From assembly GCF_011022235.1 (NCBI RefSeq), contig NZ_JAAIYP010000007.1, forward strand, positions 1 through 64,000: 64,000 bases of DNA, given 5' to 3'. The notes under the pieces are model-generated. The model had not been told where the DNA came from and did not search any database. It saw only the letters and a list, made by a program, of their open reading frames with translations. Each line of letters opens with the position of its first letter. The stretch's first letter is position 1. This document shows positions 18,118 through 27,740 of this stretch, piece after piece. The translations under genes and the position numbers were made by a program. This DNA is from Magnetospirillum aberrantis SpK (GTDB lineage: Bacteria > Pseudomonadota > Alphaproteobacteria > Rhodospirillales > Magnetospirillaceae).

Positions 18118-20574
18118 ATGTCTTCCGCCCCTTCGACGCCCTTTCGACACAAACGGTTTCGCCTGATTGGCCGCAATCGGCTGGCGTTGGCGGTGTTGGC
18201 GCCGGTGTTGGTTCTGGTGGTGTTCTCGACCTATGTGGTCAACGAGAAACTGTCCACCTATCAGCGGAGCGCCGATCTGCTGATCGCCGCGCAACTGGCC
18301 CGCGCCGCCCAGGGGCTGTCACGGGAACTGGAAAGCGAGCGCGGTCTGTCCGCCCTTTACGTCGGCACCGGCCGGCAATCGTGGCGCGAGGAACTGGACG
18401 CCCAGCGCGCCAACACCGACGGCCGGGCCGAGGATTTCCGCCAAGTGGTCCTGACCCCCAAGGCGTCGGCGCTGTTCGGTGCGGCGCGAACCGACCTTGG
18501 ATTGGGGCAGTTGGACGCCTTGCGCGCCCTGGTGGACGGCGACGGCGCCCTCACCGAGGTCCTTGAAGGGTACGGCCGGCTGATTTCCACGCTGGTCTCG
18601 CGGGCATCCAAACTGCCGACGGCCGACCTCTCGACCCTGATCGCCGCCTATGTGGACCTGAGCCAGATGAAGGACCGGGCCACGCGCGAGCGCGCCATCG
18701 GGGCATCGTGGCTGTTGCAGGAACCGGGCCCGGAACGCGACGCCATGTTGCGCCAGTTGATCGAGGCCGAGGCCGAGCGCAAGGCGTTCGAACAATCCTT
18801 TCGCACCCACGCCTCGGCCGAACAACTGGACCTTTACGACAGCGTCGTCCGGGGTCCGTTGTTGGCGGAAATTCGCCGGCTGCACGACCAGATCGTCGAA
18901 CAACGCCTGAGTCTCGCCGACACGGACACCTGGCACCGCACCCATTTGGCGCTGACCGAACTTTTGGGGCTGGCCGAGGAAAAGCTGGCCACCGAGACCG
19001 AAGCCCACATCCACGCCAATCTGGTGTCGGCCCAGGTGACGTTCTATCTGGTGCTTTTAGGGATGGTGGCGCTGGTACTGTTCGCGCTGGAAACCCTGCG
19101 CCGCAGCGAACGCCGCGCCACCCGCGCCGAGGACCAGTCGCGCAAGCTGTTTCGCGCCGTCGAGCAAAGCCCGGTGTCGGTGATGATCACCGACACCGCC
19201 GGCCTGATCGAATACGTCAATCCCGCCTTCACCACCATGACCGGCTATTCACGGGTCGAGGTGCTGGGCCACAACCCGCGTCTGTTGCGGTCGTCGATGA
19301 CCCCCGATCACGTCTACCGGGAATTGTGGAAGACCATCGGCGACGGCCACGACTGGCGCGGCGAGATCGTCAACCTGCGCCACGACGGCAGCACCTATTG
19401 GGAACGCATGACGGTCGCGCCGGTCAAAGGGATCGACGGCACCGTCGAGAACTACATCGCGCTCAAGGAAGACGTCACCGAGGTTCACAACCTGCGTCAG
19501 GCGCTGGAACGGGAACACGCCAACGTCCGCCGCCTGCTCGAGGCGATCCATGACGGCATCGCGCTGACCGACGCCGAAGGCCGTTTCCAGTACGCCAACC
19601 CCGCCTTGGTCGCCCAATTCGGCAGCACCGATGGACGCACCGCGACCGAGGTGTTCGGCACACCGATCCCGGTGCCGGGTGGAGACGAGAATTCCCGGCG
19701 GTCGGAATGGCGCTCGCCCCGGTCGGGCCGCGTCTACGACCTCAGCTCGACCTGGGTCGCCACCCCGGAAGGCGGCATGTGGCTGTTGCTGGTGTTCCAC
19801 GACATCACCGTGCGCAAGCAGGCGGAAGAAGCCATGACCAGCGCGCGCGAGGCGGCCGAGTTGGCCAACCGGGCGAAAAGCGAGTTCCTGGCCACCATGA
19901 GCCACGAATTGCGCACGCCGCTGAACGCCATCATCGGTTTCTCGGAAATCATCGAGCAGCAATTGCTGGGTCCCATCGACCAGGGCCAGTACTGCGAATA
20001 CGCCCACGACATCAACGAATCGGGCAAGCACCTGCTGCAATTGATCAACGACATCCTGGACGTGGCCCGCCTCGAGGTCGGCCGCGTGGTCCTGCGCGAA
20101 GAAGAAGCCGACCCCGTCGCCCTGATCCAGTCCAGTCTGGCCATGGTGCGCGAACGGGCCGAGGCCGGACAGGTGGAGGTGTTCACCGAACTGCCGCCCG
20201 ACGTGCCGCATCTGTGGGCCGACCCGCGCCGTCTGAAACAGGTGCTGGTCAACGTGCTGGGCAACGCGGTCAAGTTCACCCCGGCCGGCGGGTCCGTCAC
20301 CGTCCGGCTGGCCTGTGAGTTCGACGCCCTGTCCATCACCGTGACCGACACCGGCATCGGTATCCGGCCCGAGGACCTGGCCAAGGTGATGGCCCCGTTC
20401 GGCCAAGCCGATTCCAGCATGGCCCGACGTTACGAAGGCAGCGGGCTGGGCCTGCCGCTGTCGCGCAAGCTGATGGACCTGCACGGCGGCGCTCTCAGGC
20501 TGGAAAGCCGGCCGGGCGCCGGCACCACCGTCACCTTGCGCTTTCCCGCCGAACGGCTGCGGCCCGCCGCCTGA
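18118..20574 (+). CDS. Sensor histidine kinase with nitrate/nitrite-sensing (NIT) and two PAS domains
   Basis: 818 residues from ATG 18118 (a longer frame to 18049 overlaps the previous gene). TM1 is at about 18-40. A periplasmic NIT-type domain follows, with its signature of helices and an ERG motif (SRELESERGLSALYVGTG). TM2 is near 305-328, then PAS1 (AVEQSPVSVMITDTAG), PAS2 (AIHDGIALTDAEGR), HisKA with His596 in ATMSHELRTPLNA, and HATPase (NVLGNAVKFT, DTGIGI, GSGLGLPLS). There is no receiver. NIT domains are thought to sense nitrate or nitrite in kinases and chemoreceptors. With NsrR close by, the block may monitor nitrogen oxides; that link is inference. Confidence 0.85.
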   Translation: MSSAPSTPFRHKRFRLIGRNRLALAVLAPVLVLVVFSTYVVNEKLSTYQRSADLLIAAQLARAAQGLSRELESERGLSALYVGTGRQSWREELDAQRANTDGRAEDFRQVVLTPKASALFGAARTDLGLGQLDALRALVDGDGALTEVLEGYGRLISTLVSRASKLPTADLSTLIAAYVDLSQMKDRATRERAIGASWLLQEPGPERDAMLRQLIEAEAERKAFEQSFRTHASAEQLDLYDSVVRGPLLAEIRRLHDQIVEQRLSLADTDTWHRTHLALTELLGLAEEKLATETEAHIHANLVSAQVTFYLVLLGMVALVLFALETLRRSERRATRAEDQSRKLFRAVEQSPVSVMITDTAGLIEYVNPAFTTMTGYSRVEVLGHNPRLLRSSMTPDHVYRELWKTIGDGHDWRGEIVNLRHDGSTYWERMTVAPVKGIDGTVENYIALKEDVTEVHNLRQALEREHANVRRLLEAIHDGIALTDAEGRFQYANPALVAQFGSTDGRTATEVFGTPIPVPGGDENSRRSEWRSPRSGRVYDLSSTWVATPEGGMWLLLVFHDITVRKQAEEAMTSAREAAELANRAKSEFLATMSHELRTPLNAIIGFSEIIEQQLLGPIDQGQYCEYAHDINESGKHLLQLINDILDVARLEVGRVVLREEEADPVALIQSSLAMVRERAEAGQVEVFTELPPDVPHLWADPRRLKQVLVNVLGNAVKFTPAGGSVTVRLACEFDALSITVTDTGIGIRPEDLAKVMAPFGQADSSMARRYEGSGLGLPLSRKLMDLHGGALRLESRPGAGTTVTLRFPAERLRPAA

Positions 20575-20680
20575 GCTGCCGCCTTACCGAAGCTTAACAA
20601 GACCCCACGGCCCGGATTGTTGAAATGGTCCGGGGACCGGGTTAGGGTCGGCCTCCACGAACACTTCAGGAAATGCCACA

Positions 20681-22030
20681 ATGCGCCGTGACCTTTCGGC
20701 CAAGTACGACCTTCGGGTTCCCCGTTACACCTCGTACCCGACGGCGCCGCATTTCCATCCGGGCGTCGGTCCCGACACCTACGGCCAATGGCTGGCCGGC
20801 ATCGACCCGGCCGAGGAATTGTCGCTGTACCTGCACATCGCCTATTGCGCCGAAATGTGCTGGTTCTGCGGCTGCCACACCAAGATCACCAAGAAATACG
20901 CCCCCGTCGCCGCCTACATGGACGCGCTGCTGGGCGAGGTCGATCTGGTGGCCCGAAAGCTTCCCACCCGCATGACGGCGCGCCACATTCATTTCGGCGG
21001 CGGCAGCCCGACCATCCTCAGCCCAGAGGATTTCGTGCGCACGGTCGACACCTTGCGCGATCGTTTCGCGGTCAAGCCCGACGCCGAGATCGCCGTCGAA
21101 CTGGACCCGCGCACCGCCGACGAGGCCTATGTCAAGGCCATGGCCAGCGCCGGCGTCACCCGCGCCTCGATCGGCGTGCAGGATTTCGACCCCAAGGTGC
21201 AAAAGGCCATCAACCGCATCCAGCCCTATGACGTCACCGCCAACGTCATCGACTGGCTGCGCAAGCACGGCGTGCCCCAGATCAACATGGATCTTGTCTA
21301 CGGTCTGCCGCACCAGACGGTGGACGGCCTTCTCGACACCATCGACAAGGCGCACGGCTTCGCCCCGCGCCGCATCGCCCTGTTCGGCTATGCCCATGTG
21401 CCGTGGATGAAGAAGCACATGCGCCTGATCCCCGAGGAAACGCTGCCCGACACCGACACCCGCTGGGAACAGTACGAACAAGGCACCGCCAAGCTGGAAT
21501 CCCTGGGCTACGTCAAGATCGGCCTGGACCATTTCGCCGCTCCCGACGACGAGTTGGCCATCGCCCTCAAGGCCAAGCGGCTGCATCGCAATTTCCAGGG
21601 CTACACCACCGACACCGCAGACACGCTGATCGGCCTGGGCGCCTCGGGCATCGGCTCGCTGCCGCAAGGCTATGTGGCCAATGTCGGCGAAATCCATTTC
21701 TATCAGGACGCCATCCGCCAGGGAAAACTGGCCACCGCGCGGGGCGTGGCGGTGAACGACGACGACCGGCTGCGCCGCGACATCATCATGACGCTGATGT
21801 GCGACCTGGAAATCGACCTTGACGTGGTCTGCGCCCGCCACGGTGCCGACGCCACGCAGTTCGAGGCCGAACTGGCCGCCATCGCGCCGATGCAGGAAGA
21901 CGGACTGGCGGTGGTCGAAGGCCATCGTATCACCGTCACCGACGAAGGCCGAACCCTGGTGCGCGCCGTCGCCTCGGCCTTCGACCGCTACCTGAAGAAG
22001 GGCGAACAGCGCCATTCCAAGGCGGTGTGA
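20681..22030 (+). CDS. hemN: Oxygen-independent coproporphyrinogen III oxidase
   Basis: A radical SAM enzyme that decarboxylates coproporphyrinogen III to protoporphyrinogen IX without oxygen, in the cytoplasm, for haem (and bacteriochlorophyll where present). 449 residues is normal for HemN. The cluster motif is C56-X3-C60-X2-C63-X-C65 (YCAEMCWFCGC), which is the HemN form, followed by HIHFGGGSPTIL and the C-terminal HemN domain. YTSYPTAPHF at the N-terminus is the HemN hallmark and argues against the HemW relatives. A CAGGA Shine-Dalgarno precedes the ATG. No FNR box is evident in the 106-bp gap upstream. It fits a facultatively anaerobic or microaerobic lifestyle. Confidence 0.93.
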   Translation: MRRDLSAKYDLRVPRYTSYPTAPHFHPGVGPDTYGQWLAGIDPAEELSLYLHIAYCAEMCWFCGCHTKITKKYAPVAAYMDALLGEVDLVARKLPTRMTARHIHFGGGSPTILSPEDFVRTVDTLRDRFAVKPDAEIAVELDPRTADEAYVKAMASAGVTRASIGVQDFDPKVQKAINRIQPYDVTANVIDWLRKHGVPQINMDLVYGLPHQTVDGLLDTIDKAHGFAPRRIALFGYAHVPWMKKHMRLIPEETLPDTDTRWEQYEQGTAKLESLGYVKIGLDHFAAPDDELAIALKAKRLHRNFQGYTTDTADTLIGLGASGIGSLPQGYVANVGEIHFYQDAIRQGKLATARGVAVNDDDRLRRDIIMTLMCDLEIDLDVVCARHGADATQFEAELAAIAPMQEDGLAVVEGHRITVTDEGRTLVRAVASAFDRYLKKGEQRHSKAV

Positions 22031-22158
22031 TCCACACCGCCGGGTAGCGGACCGGCCACCCGAACATGTCGCCTTGCCACCCCCTTGACGGGTGTTCCAC
22101 GTTCGCGCGCCCACGGGCATGCTGACGCCACAAGGGAGACGGCCAAGGAAAAGCGGCA

Positions 22159-23577
22159 ATGGATCAGTCTAGTCGCTATTGCTGCCTGGGCGCCGACGAG
22201 GCCGCGCTGATGGCCGGCGGCCGTCATGTCCTGGCCGCCTATGTGATGCGGCCGAAACCCGGTTTCGAGGCCATCTCCACCGCCGCCCACTTCGCCGCCG
22301 AATCCTCGACCGGCACCAATGTCGAGGTATGCACCACCGATTCCTTCACCCGCGCCCTCGACGCCCTGGTCTACGACCTGACTCCGCTCGAAGCCGGCGA
22401 AGTGCTGATGAAGATCGCCTATCCGGTGGACCTGTTCGACCGCAACGTCGGCGACGGCCGGGCCATGGTGGTGTCGTTGCTGACGCTGATGGTGGGCAAC
22501 AACCAGGGCATGGCCGACGTGGCCTACGCCAAGCTGATGGATTTCCACCTGCCACGCGACTTCCTGCTGGCGTTCGACGGGCCGGCCTGCAACATCGCCG
22601 ACCTGTGGCACGTCCTGGGCCGCCCGGAAACCGACGGTGGCATGATCGTCGGCACCATCATCAAACCCAAGCTGGGCCTGAGGCCGCAGCCTTTCGCCGA
22701 CGCCTGCCATCAGTTCTGGCTGGGCGGCGACTTCGTGAAGAACGACGAACCCCAGGGCAACCAGGTGTTCGCACCGTTCCGCGCCACCATGGAGCGCGTC
22801 GCCGATGCCATGCGCCGTGCCCAGGACAGCACCGGCGAGGCCAAGCTGTTTTCCGCCAACATCACCGCCGACGATCCTTTCGAGATGATCCGACGGGGCG
22901 AACTGATCCTGGAGGTGTTCGGCGAGAACGCCCACCACGTCGCCTTCCTGGTGGACGGCTATGTGGGCGGCCCCGGTTCCGTCACCTTATGCCGACGGGC
23001 TTTTCCCGACCATTTCCTGCACTACCACCGTGCCGGCCACGGCGCCATCACCTCGCGGCAATCCAAGCGCGGTTATTCCGTGCTGGCGCACATGAAGATG
23101 GCCCGCCTGCAAGGGGCGTCCGGCATCCATACCGGCACCATGGGCTACGGCAAGATGGAGGGCAGCGCCTGCGAACGCATCCTGGCCGCCATGCTGGAAC
23201 GCGACACCGCCGAGGGCACCCACTTCCAGCAATCCTGGCACGGCATGAAGGCGACCACGCCCATCATCTCGGGCGGCATGAACGCCATCCGCCTGCCCGG
23301 TTTCCTCGATAACCTGGGGCACGACAACGTGATCCAAACCTCGGGCGGCGGAGTGTTCGGCCATCGCGGCGGCCCGGCGGCGGGTGGGCGTTCCATCCGC
23401 CAGGCCTGTCAGGCATGGCGTCAGGGCGTCCAATTGGTGGAATTCGCCGCCCATCATGAGGAATTGCGCGACGCCTTCCTCAGTTTTCCCGAGGATTCCG
23501 ACCGCCTGTATCCGGGGTGGCGCGAAAAATTAAAGGTGCGAGACCCAGAATTGGAGTATGGGGAAAGCGGGCGATAG
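22159..23577 (+). CDS. cbbM: Form II ribulose-1,5-bisphosphate carboxylase/oxygenase
   Basis: Fixes CO2 onto ribulose bisphosphate as a dimer of large subunits without small subunits. All active-site landmarks of form II are present: [10 protein letters not shown] (catalytic Lys), [10 protein letters not shown] with carbamylated Lys194, the HRAGHGA His, and loop 6 ([10 protein letters not shown]). 472 residues is a little longer than usual (about 460), mainly at the C-terminus. AAGGAAA precedes the ATG. A TTGACG near 22084 could be a -35 element, but no confident -10 follows. Phosphoribulokinase starts 29 bp downstream. No cbbR, cbbO or cbbQ is in the window, so the pair is isolated from other Calvin-cycle genes. 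Confidence 0.95.
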   Translation: MDQSSRYCCLGADEAALMAGGRHVLAAYVMRPKPGFEAISTAAHFAAESSTGTNVEVCTTDSFTRALDALVYDLTPLEAGEVLMKIAYPVDLFDRNVGDGRAMVVSLLTLMVGNNQGMADVAYAKLMDFHLPRDFLLAFDGPACNIADLWHVLGRPETDGGMIVGTIIKPKLGLRPQPFADACHQFWLGGDFVKNDEPQGNQVFAPFRATMERVADAMRRAQDSTGEAKLFSANITADDPFEMIRRGELILEVFGENAHHVAFLVDGYVGGPGSVTLCRRAFPDHFLHYHRAGHGAITSRQSKRGYSVLAHMKMARLQGASGIHTGTMGYGKMEGSACERILAAMLERDTAEGTHFQQSWHGMKATTPIISGGMNAIRLPGFLDNLGHDNVIQTSGGGVFGHRGGPAAGGRSIRQACQAWRQGVQLVEFAAHHEELRDAFLSFPEDSDRLYPGWREKLKVRDPELEYGESGR

Positions 23578-23606
23578 CGCGCCCAGCTTGCAACAGGACC
23601 GCACCT

Positions 23607-24500
23607 TTGTCGAGAAAGCACCCGATCATCGCCGTGACCGGCTCTTCCGGCGCCGGCACCACCACCGTCAAGGAAGCTTTCGAACATATGTTCCGGCGCG
23701 AGGGCATCAAGCCGGCCATCGTCGAAGGCGACAGCTTCCACCGCTTCAACCGCCCCGACATGAAAAAAGCCATGGCCGAGGCCGAGAAGACCGGAAACCG
23801 GACCTTCAGCCATTTCGGCCCCGATGCCAACCTGTTTTGCGAACTGGAAGAGGTCTTCCGCCGTTATGGCGAAACAGGCCAGGGCCGCCGCCGTCTCTAC
23901 ATCCACAACGAGGAAGAGGCCCGGCGCTTCAGTCAGTTGAACGTCAAGTCAGGCGAGTTCACGCCGTGGGAAGACATGGCCCCCGACACCGATCTGATGT
24001 TTTACGAAGGCCTGCACGGCTGCGTCGTCACCAAGGATTGCAACGTCGCCCAGCACGTTGACCTGAAGATCGGCGTGGTGCCGGTCATCAACCTGGAATG
24101 GATTCAGAAAATCCACCGCGACACCGTCGTCCGCGGCTATTCCGAGGAAGCGGTGATGGACACCATCCTGCGCCGCATGCACGACTACGTTCATTACATC
24201 GTGCCGCAGTTCAAGCTGACCGACATCAACTTCCAGCGGGTTCCCATCGTTGACACCTCGGACCCGATCATCGCCCGCGACATTCCCACCGCCGACGAAA
24301 GTCTGGTGGTGATCCGCTTCCGCAAGCCGGACCGTTTCCGCGTCGACTTTCCCTTCCTGTTGCAGATGATCAAGGATTCGTGGATGAGCCGACGCAACAC
24401 CATCGTCGTCCCCGGCGGCAAGATGGGGCTGGCCATGGAATTGATCATCACCCCCATTTTGCGCCGCATCATGGAGGATCGCCGTTCGCTGATCGGCTGA
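23607..24500 (+). CDS. cbbP: Phosphoribulokinase
   Basis: Phosphorylates ribulose 5-phosphate to the RuBisCO substrate. I place the start at TTG 23607, giving LSRKHPIIAVTGSSGAGTTT, because class I enzymes begin SxKHPIIxVTGSSGAGT. Upstream in-frame codons overlap cbbM. 297 residues is normal. The P-loop is at 12-20 (GSSGAGTTT), followed by EGDSFHRF, the FSHFGPDAN segment typical of the octameric bacterial form, and DTDLMFYEGLHG with the catalytic Asp region. It is cotranscribed with cbbM and ends in a GC-rich hairpin region. Confidence 0.93.
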   Translation: MSRKHPIIAVTGSSGAGTTTVKEAFEHMFRREGIKPAIVEGDSFHRFNRPDMKKAMAEAEKTGNRTFSHFGPDANLFCELEEVFRRYGETGQGRRRLYIHNEEEARRFSQLNVKSGEFTPWEDMAPDTDLMFYEGLHGCVVTKDCNVAQHVDLKIGVVPVINLEWIQKIHRDTVVRGYSEEAVMDTILRRMHDYVHYIVPQFKLTDINFQRVPIVDTSDPIIARDIPTADESLVVIRFRKPDRFRVDFPFLLQMIKDSWMSRRNTIVVPGGKMGLAMELIITPILRRIMEDRRSLIG

Positions 24501-24510
24501 GAAAGTGCCT

Positions 24511-24556
24511 GCCCCCCGCCCCCTTCGGTTTTATCCGAAGGGAACGGGGGGTGGGG
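24511..24556 (+). terminator. GC-rich hairpin after prk
   Basis: CCCTTCGG at 24521-24528 pairs with CCGAAGGG at 24535-24542. The flanking C-run and G-run (GCCCCCC and GGGGGG) extend the stem past a small internal loop. There is no T tract here; the first hairpin of the array downstream has one. Confidence 0.5.
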
Positions 24557-24589
24557 CCTTCCCGCCAAGGAAGCTCGAATTGGAAGGTC

Positions 24590-24857
24590 GGGGGGAAAGC
24601 GTTTGGGGTCGCTTTCCCCCCTTTTTTGTCCGGTCGGAAACTTGGGGTTCGGGGACGTTTCCCGACCGGACCAAGGGATATGAGGGGGAGCGTTTGGGGG
24701 CCGCTCCCCCTCTAAGGGATTTCCCACGGCGCTGGGGTTCGGGGACGTGCCGTGGAACACCCCTGTTTCACAAGTTTGAGAGGAGCCCCGTTTGGGGGCC
24801 AGGGCTCCTCTCGCAATTCCCGCCGGCACTGGGGTTCGGGGACGGCCGGAGGGAATC
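24590..24857. repeat. Three tandem copies of a two-hairpin unit with conserved G-rich loops and variable stems
   Basis: Six stem-loops alternate. Type A: stems at 24590-24600/24611-24621, 24682-24691/24703-24712 and 24778-24788/24802-24812, with loops GTTTGGGGTC, GTTTGGGGGCC and CGTTTGGGGGCCA. Type B: about 24628-24641/24657-24671, 24721-24730/24749-24757 and 24816-24826/24844-24856. Each B loop carries YTGGGGTTCGGGGACG, at 24642, 24732 and 24829. The period is 91-96 bp. Stems differ almost completely between copies yet pair within each copy. The first A hairpin is followed by six T and can terminate prk. The array fills the gap between the convergent prk and the kinase at 24871. No protein-coding content is credible here. 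Confidence 0.85.
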
Positions 24858-24870
24858 GTATCGATGCCGT

Positions 24871-26580
24871 TCAGGCGGCCTGAGCCTCCTGCTCTTGTTG
24901 ATCGGCCACCACCGAAACCGTCAGCGGCAGCGAGAAACTGAAGACGCTGCCACGATCCAAGGTGGATTCCACCCACACCCGGCCACCCAGGCGTTCGACC
25001 ATGCGACGCACGATCGCCAAGCCGATACCGGTGGCCGTACGCCCCTCGACCGGGCTCAGGCGGTGGAAAATCTCGAACACACGCGGCAGATGACGTTCTT
25101 CGATGCCCACACCGTTGTCGCGAACGGAGAAGATGGCGAAACCTTCCTCGCGCCGGGCGGAGACATGGATCAGCGGCTTGCGTTGCGGACTGCGATAGCG
25201 CAAGGCGTTGTCCATCAACTGGGTGAAAATCTCGGTCAGGCTGCGTTCGTCGGCGGCGACCGCCGGCAAGGTGTCGATCAACACCGTGGCGCCGGAACGG
25301 CGAACCTCGTCAAGCAGACTGGCGGCCGCGGTGTTGACCGGACCAGAGGCCTGGACCAGGGCTTCGGCGCTGGGCAAATGATCGACGGCGACGAAAGCTT
25401 CCAGATCCTGGACCAGCTTGCGCATGCGTTGGGCGCCCGACACCACATGAGCCACATAATCGCGGCTTTCGGCGTCCAGGGCGTTTTGCGCGTGGGCCGA
25501 CAACAGCTGGGCGTAAGCCACCACCCGGCGCAGCGGTTCTTGCAGGTCGTGCGCGGCCACCTCGGCGATCCGCTCGAGGTCGGCGACATAACGGCGCAGC
25601 CGCTCGCGACTGGCCAACAACTCGGCCTTCTTCAGGGACAGGTCGCGGGTAATGGCCTCTTGCCGCCGCACCACCTTGTAGAGCATCAGCAGCGCCAGCC
25701 CAAGAACCGCGGTCACCACCACGCCGACCAACAGATACGCGCGTACCGTGTCGGCATGCGGCGCCAACACCTCGGCTTGCGAGCGGCCGACCCACACCGC
25801 CAGCGACAGATCGTCGAGGGTGCGATAGCTGGCGATTCGCAATTCGCCGTCCTGCGGGCCGACCACGCGCTGGCTGCCGACACCCGATCCAGAGAACAGG
25901 TTGCTGGCCATGCCCGGAGGCAACTCGCCCCCCAGAACCCCTTCCGAGGCGGCGCGGATGACCCCGTCGCGGCCAACCAGCAGGATAGCTCCCCGTGCGC
26001 CGACATTGATCGAGCCATAGAAGTCGGAAAGATATTGCGGGTCGAACGACAGCACCAGCACGCCGGCGAAAGTTTTACCTGGCCCTTCAAGACGTCTGGT
26101 CAACTGAATCGACCACTTCCCCGAGGCACGCCCCAAGACCGGCTTGCTGACGAACAAACGATCATTGGGAGTCTTGTGCACCTGGAAGTGTTCGCGGTCG
26201 GACAAGTCCACCGGGGTGAAACCCGCCACCGTGCTGTCGGCCAGCATGCCGTTGGCGTCGATCCGCGCCATCTGAAAGCTGACGTTGCGCAGGATCGAGG
26301 ACCGGGCGACCATGTTGCCCAAGTTGAAGTTCTTGGGGGCCTCTTCATACGCCGCCTTCATATAAAGCAACGTCTGATCAAGGCCGGCGACGGTCCGCTG
26401 GATGTGTTCCTGAAAGGCGCGGGCAAGGTTGGCGGTGTCCGCCTCGGCCTGGGCCAGGACACGGGCACGTTCCCGCCCGAGGTCCAGGGCAAGCCCCAGC
26501 CACAGCACGGCCAGCACAAGAACGCCGAACGCCGCCACGGCGCTCCCGGCATTCAGTCTGGTCAGCATGGCCCGTGGCAT
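24871..26580 (-). CDS. Cache-domain membrane sensor histidine kinase
   Basis: 569 residues from ATG 26580, chosen because GAAGGG lies six bases upstream; the in-frame ATG at 26643 has none. The first TM is at about 9-30. A periplasmic double-Cache-like region follows (to about 285, with FTPVDLSDREHFQVHK and GVLVLSFDPQYLSDFYG typical of Cache sensors), then TM2 at about 288-310 and a coiled coil. The phytochrome-type HisKA carries its His in IAEVAAHDLQEPLRRV. HATPase motifs are DNALRYR, DNGVGIEERHLPRVFEIF and TGIGLAIV. It is divergent from the response regulator at 26832, a likely partner. The ligand is unknown. Confidence 0.85.
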   Translation of the reverse strand: MPRAMLTRLNAGSAVAAFGVLVLAVLWLGLALDLGRERARVLAQAEADTANLARAFQEHIQRTVAGLDQTLLYMKAAYEEAPKNFNLGNMVARSSILRNVSFQMARIDANGMLADSTVAGFTPVDLSDREHFQVHKTPNDRLFVSKPVLGRASGKWSIQLTRRLEGPGKTFAGVLVLSFDPQYLSDFYGSINVGARGAILLVGRDGVIRAASEGVLGGELPPGMASNLFSGSGVGSQRVVGPQDGELRIASYRTLDDLSLAVWVGRSQAEVLAPHADTVRAYLLVGVVVTAVLGLALLMLYKVVRRQEAITRDLSLKKAELLASRERLRRYVADLERIAEVAAHDLQEPLRRVVAYAQLLSAHAQNALDAESRDYVAHVVSGAQRMRKLVQDLEAFVAVDHLPSAEALVQASGPVNTAAASLLDEVRRSGATVLIDTLPAVAADERSLTEIFTQLMDNALRYRSPQRKPLIHVSARREEGFAIFSVRDNGVGIEERHLPRVFEIFHRLSPVEGRTATGIGLAIVRRMVERLGGRVWVESTLDRGSVFSFSLPLTVSVVADQQEQEAQAA

Positions 26581-26787
26581 GGTGCGCCCTTCATAGTGAC
26601 CGCCGTCGCCGGATTTCTTCTTGCGAAGAACTCCATTGCCCATCCCATGGCGACGACGGCCGTCCGGTTACCCGGCTTCATTGGTGAATGCATGAACATT
26701 CGACCGACGAACCCGAAATCTGATGCTTGTTTTCTATCAACTCCCTTTCAATAAAATACTGGTTGTGATTGAATTCAGCTGAAATGC

Positions 26788-26806
26788 CGTGTGAACGGCG
26801 TGTAAA
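26788..26806 (+). promoter_or_regulatory. Candidate response-regulator direct repeat
   Basis: CGTGTGAA at 26788 and CGTGTAAA at 26799 are spaced 11 bp apart, about one helical turn, as expected for OmpR/PhoB-type dimers. They lie 26 bp before the regulator start in the 250-bp divergent region between kinase and regulator. Autoregulation is inferred. Confidence 0.35.
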
Positions 26807-26831
26807 TGTTGCGGCACGGAGGAGGTGGGCG

Positions 26832-27539
26832 TTGTCCGGGGGAAAGGCTCATGTGCTGATCGTCGAGGATGAACCCGTAACCCGGGGCAAGCTGGCCGCC
26901 CATCTGGTGGCCGAGGGCTTCCAGGTCAGCGAGGCGGCGGACGCCCGCGACATGCGCACCATCGTCTCGCGTACGGTGCCGGACGTAGTGCTGTTGGACA
27001 TCAACCTGCCCGACGAAAGCGGCCTGATCCTCGCCCGCGACCTGCGCGCCAAATCATCGGTCGGCATCATCCTGGTCACCGCCCGTCAGGACGAAACCGA
27101 CCGGATCGTCGGCCTGGAACTGGGGGCCGACGACTACATCACCAAACCGTTCAATCCGCGCGAACTGGCTGTCCGGGTACGCAACCTGATCCGCCGCGTG
27201 GCGCCCAGCATGGCCGCCGAACGCCAGGCCAGCGGCGTCTATGCCTTCGCCGGCTGGAAACTCGATTGCGACGCCCGGCAGTTGATCTCGCCACAGGGCG
27301 AGGCGGTGCGCCTGACGCGCGGCGAATTCGACGTCTTGGCGGCGTTGGCCCGCAACGCCGGCCGGGCGTTGACCCGCGACCAGTTGCTGGACTTGACCCA
27401 GCATGACGGCGAAGCGGTCATCGACCGCACCATCGACGTCCTGGTCGGCCGCCTGCGCCGCAAGATCGAGGTCGATCCCAAGCATCCGGCGATCATCGTC
27501 ACCGTACACGGCATCGGCTATCGGCTGGTCGCCGGCTGA
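26832..27539 (+). CDS. OmpR/PhoB-family response regulator
   Basis: 235 residues from TTG 26832, which follows a strong GGAGGAGG Shine-Dalgarno; the in-frame ATG at 26769 has none. The receiver is at 5-120, with acceptor Asp56 in VVLLDINLPDE, Thr in LVTARQDE and Lys in DYITKPFNPREL. The winged-helix output is at 140-233, with LTRGEFDVLAALARNAGRALTRDQLLDLT and the VDVLVGRLRRKIE plus VHGIGYRL ends. It probably pairs with the Cache kinase divergently encoded next to it. Confidence 0.88.
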   Translation: MSGGKAHVLIVEDEPVTRGKLAAHLVAEGFQVSEAADARDMRTIVSRTVPDVVLLDINLPDESGLILARDLRAKSSVGIILVTARQDETDRIVGLELGADDYITKPFNPRELAVRVRNLIRRVAPSMAAERQASGVYAFAGWKLDCDARQLISPQGEAVRLTRGEFDVLAALARNAGRALTRDQLLDLTQHDGEAVIDRTIDVLVGRLRRKIEVDPKHPAIIVTVHGIGYRLVAG

Positions 27540-27740
27540 ACCCAGTCGGCGCCTTCCAGACCGTGATGTGCTAACAGGGTGCGAAAAGTCCGTTTCGACC
27601 TATCCGTACCTTTTTCCGTCAGGCCCGGATCAAGTCCACGGCTGTCCGGTTTAGATTTTGTGGACTGAGTGCACGGTGTTGATTCTACTCGTATCCAGAC
27701 GTTTGCAGCGTTTCCTGGACACGAAATCGGAGTCAGCACC

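Noticed and set aside
24590-24857. CRISPR array
   Set aside because: Repeats are unequal, palindromic stems vary and there are no constant direct repeats with spacers, nor cas genes.
24505-26754. Plus-strand frame across the hairpin array and opposite the Cache kinase
   Set aside because: It starts in structured repeat DNA and then mirrors the kinase; the peptide repeats come from the hairpin loops.
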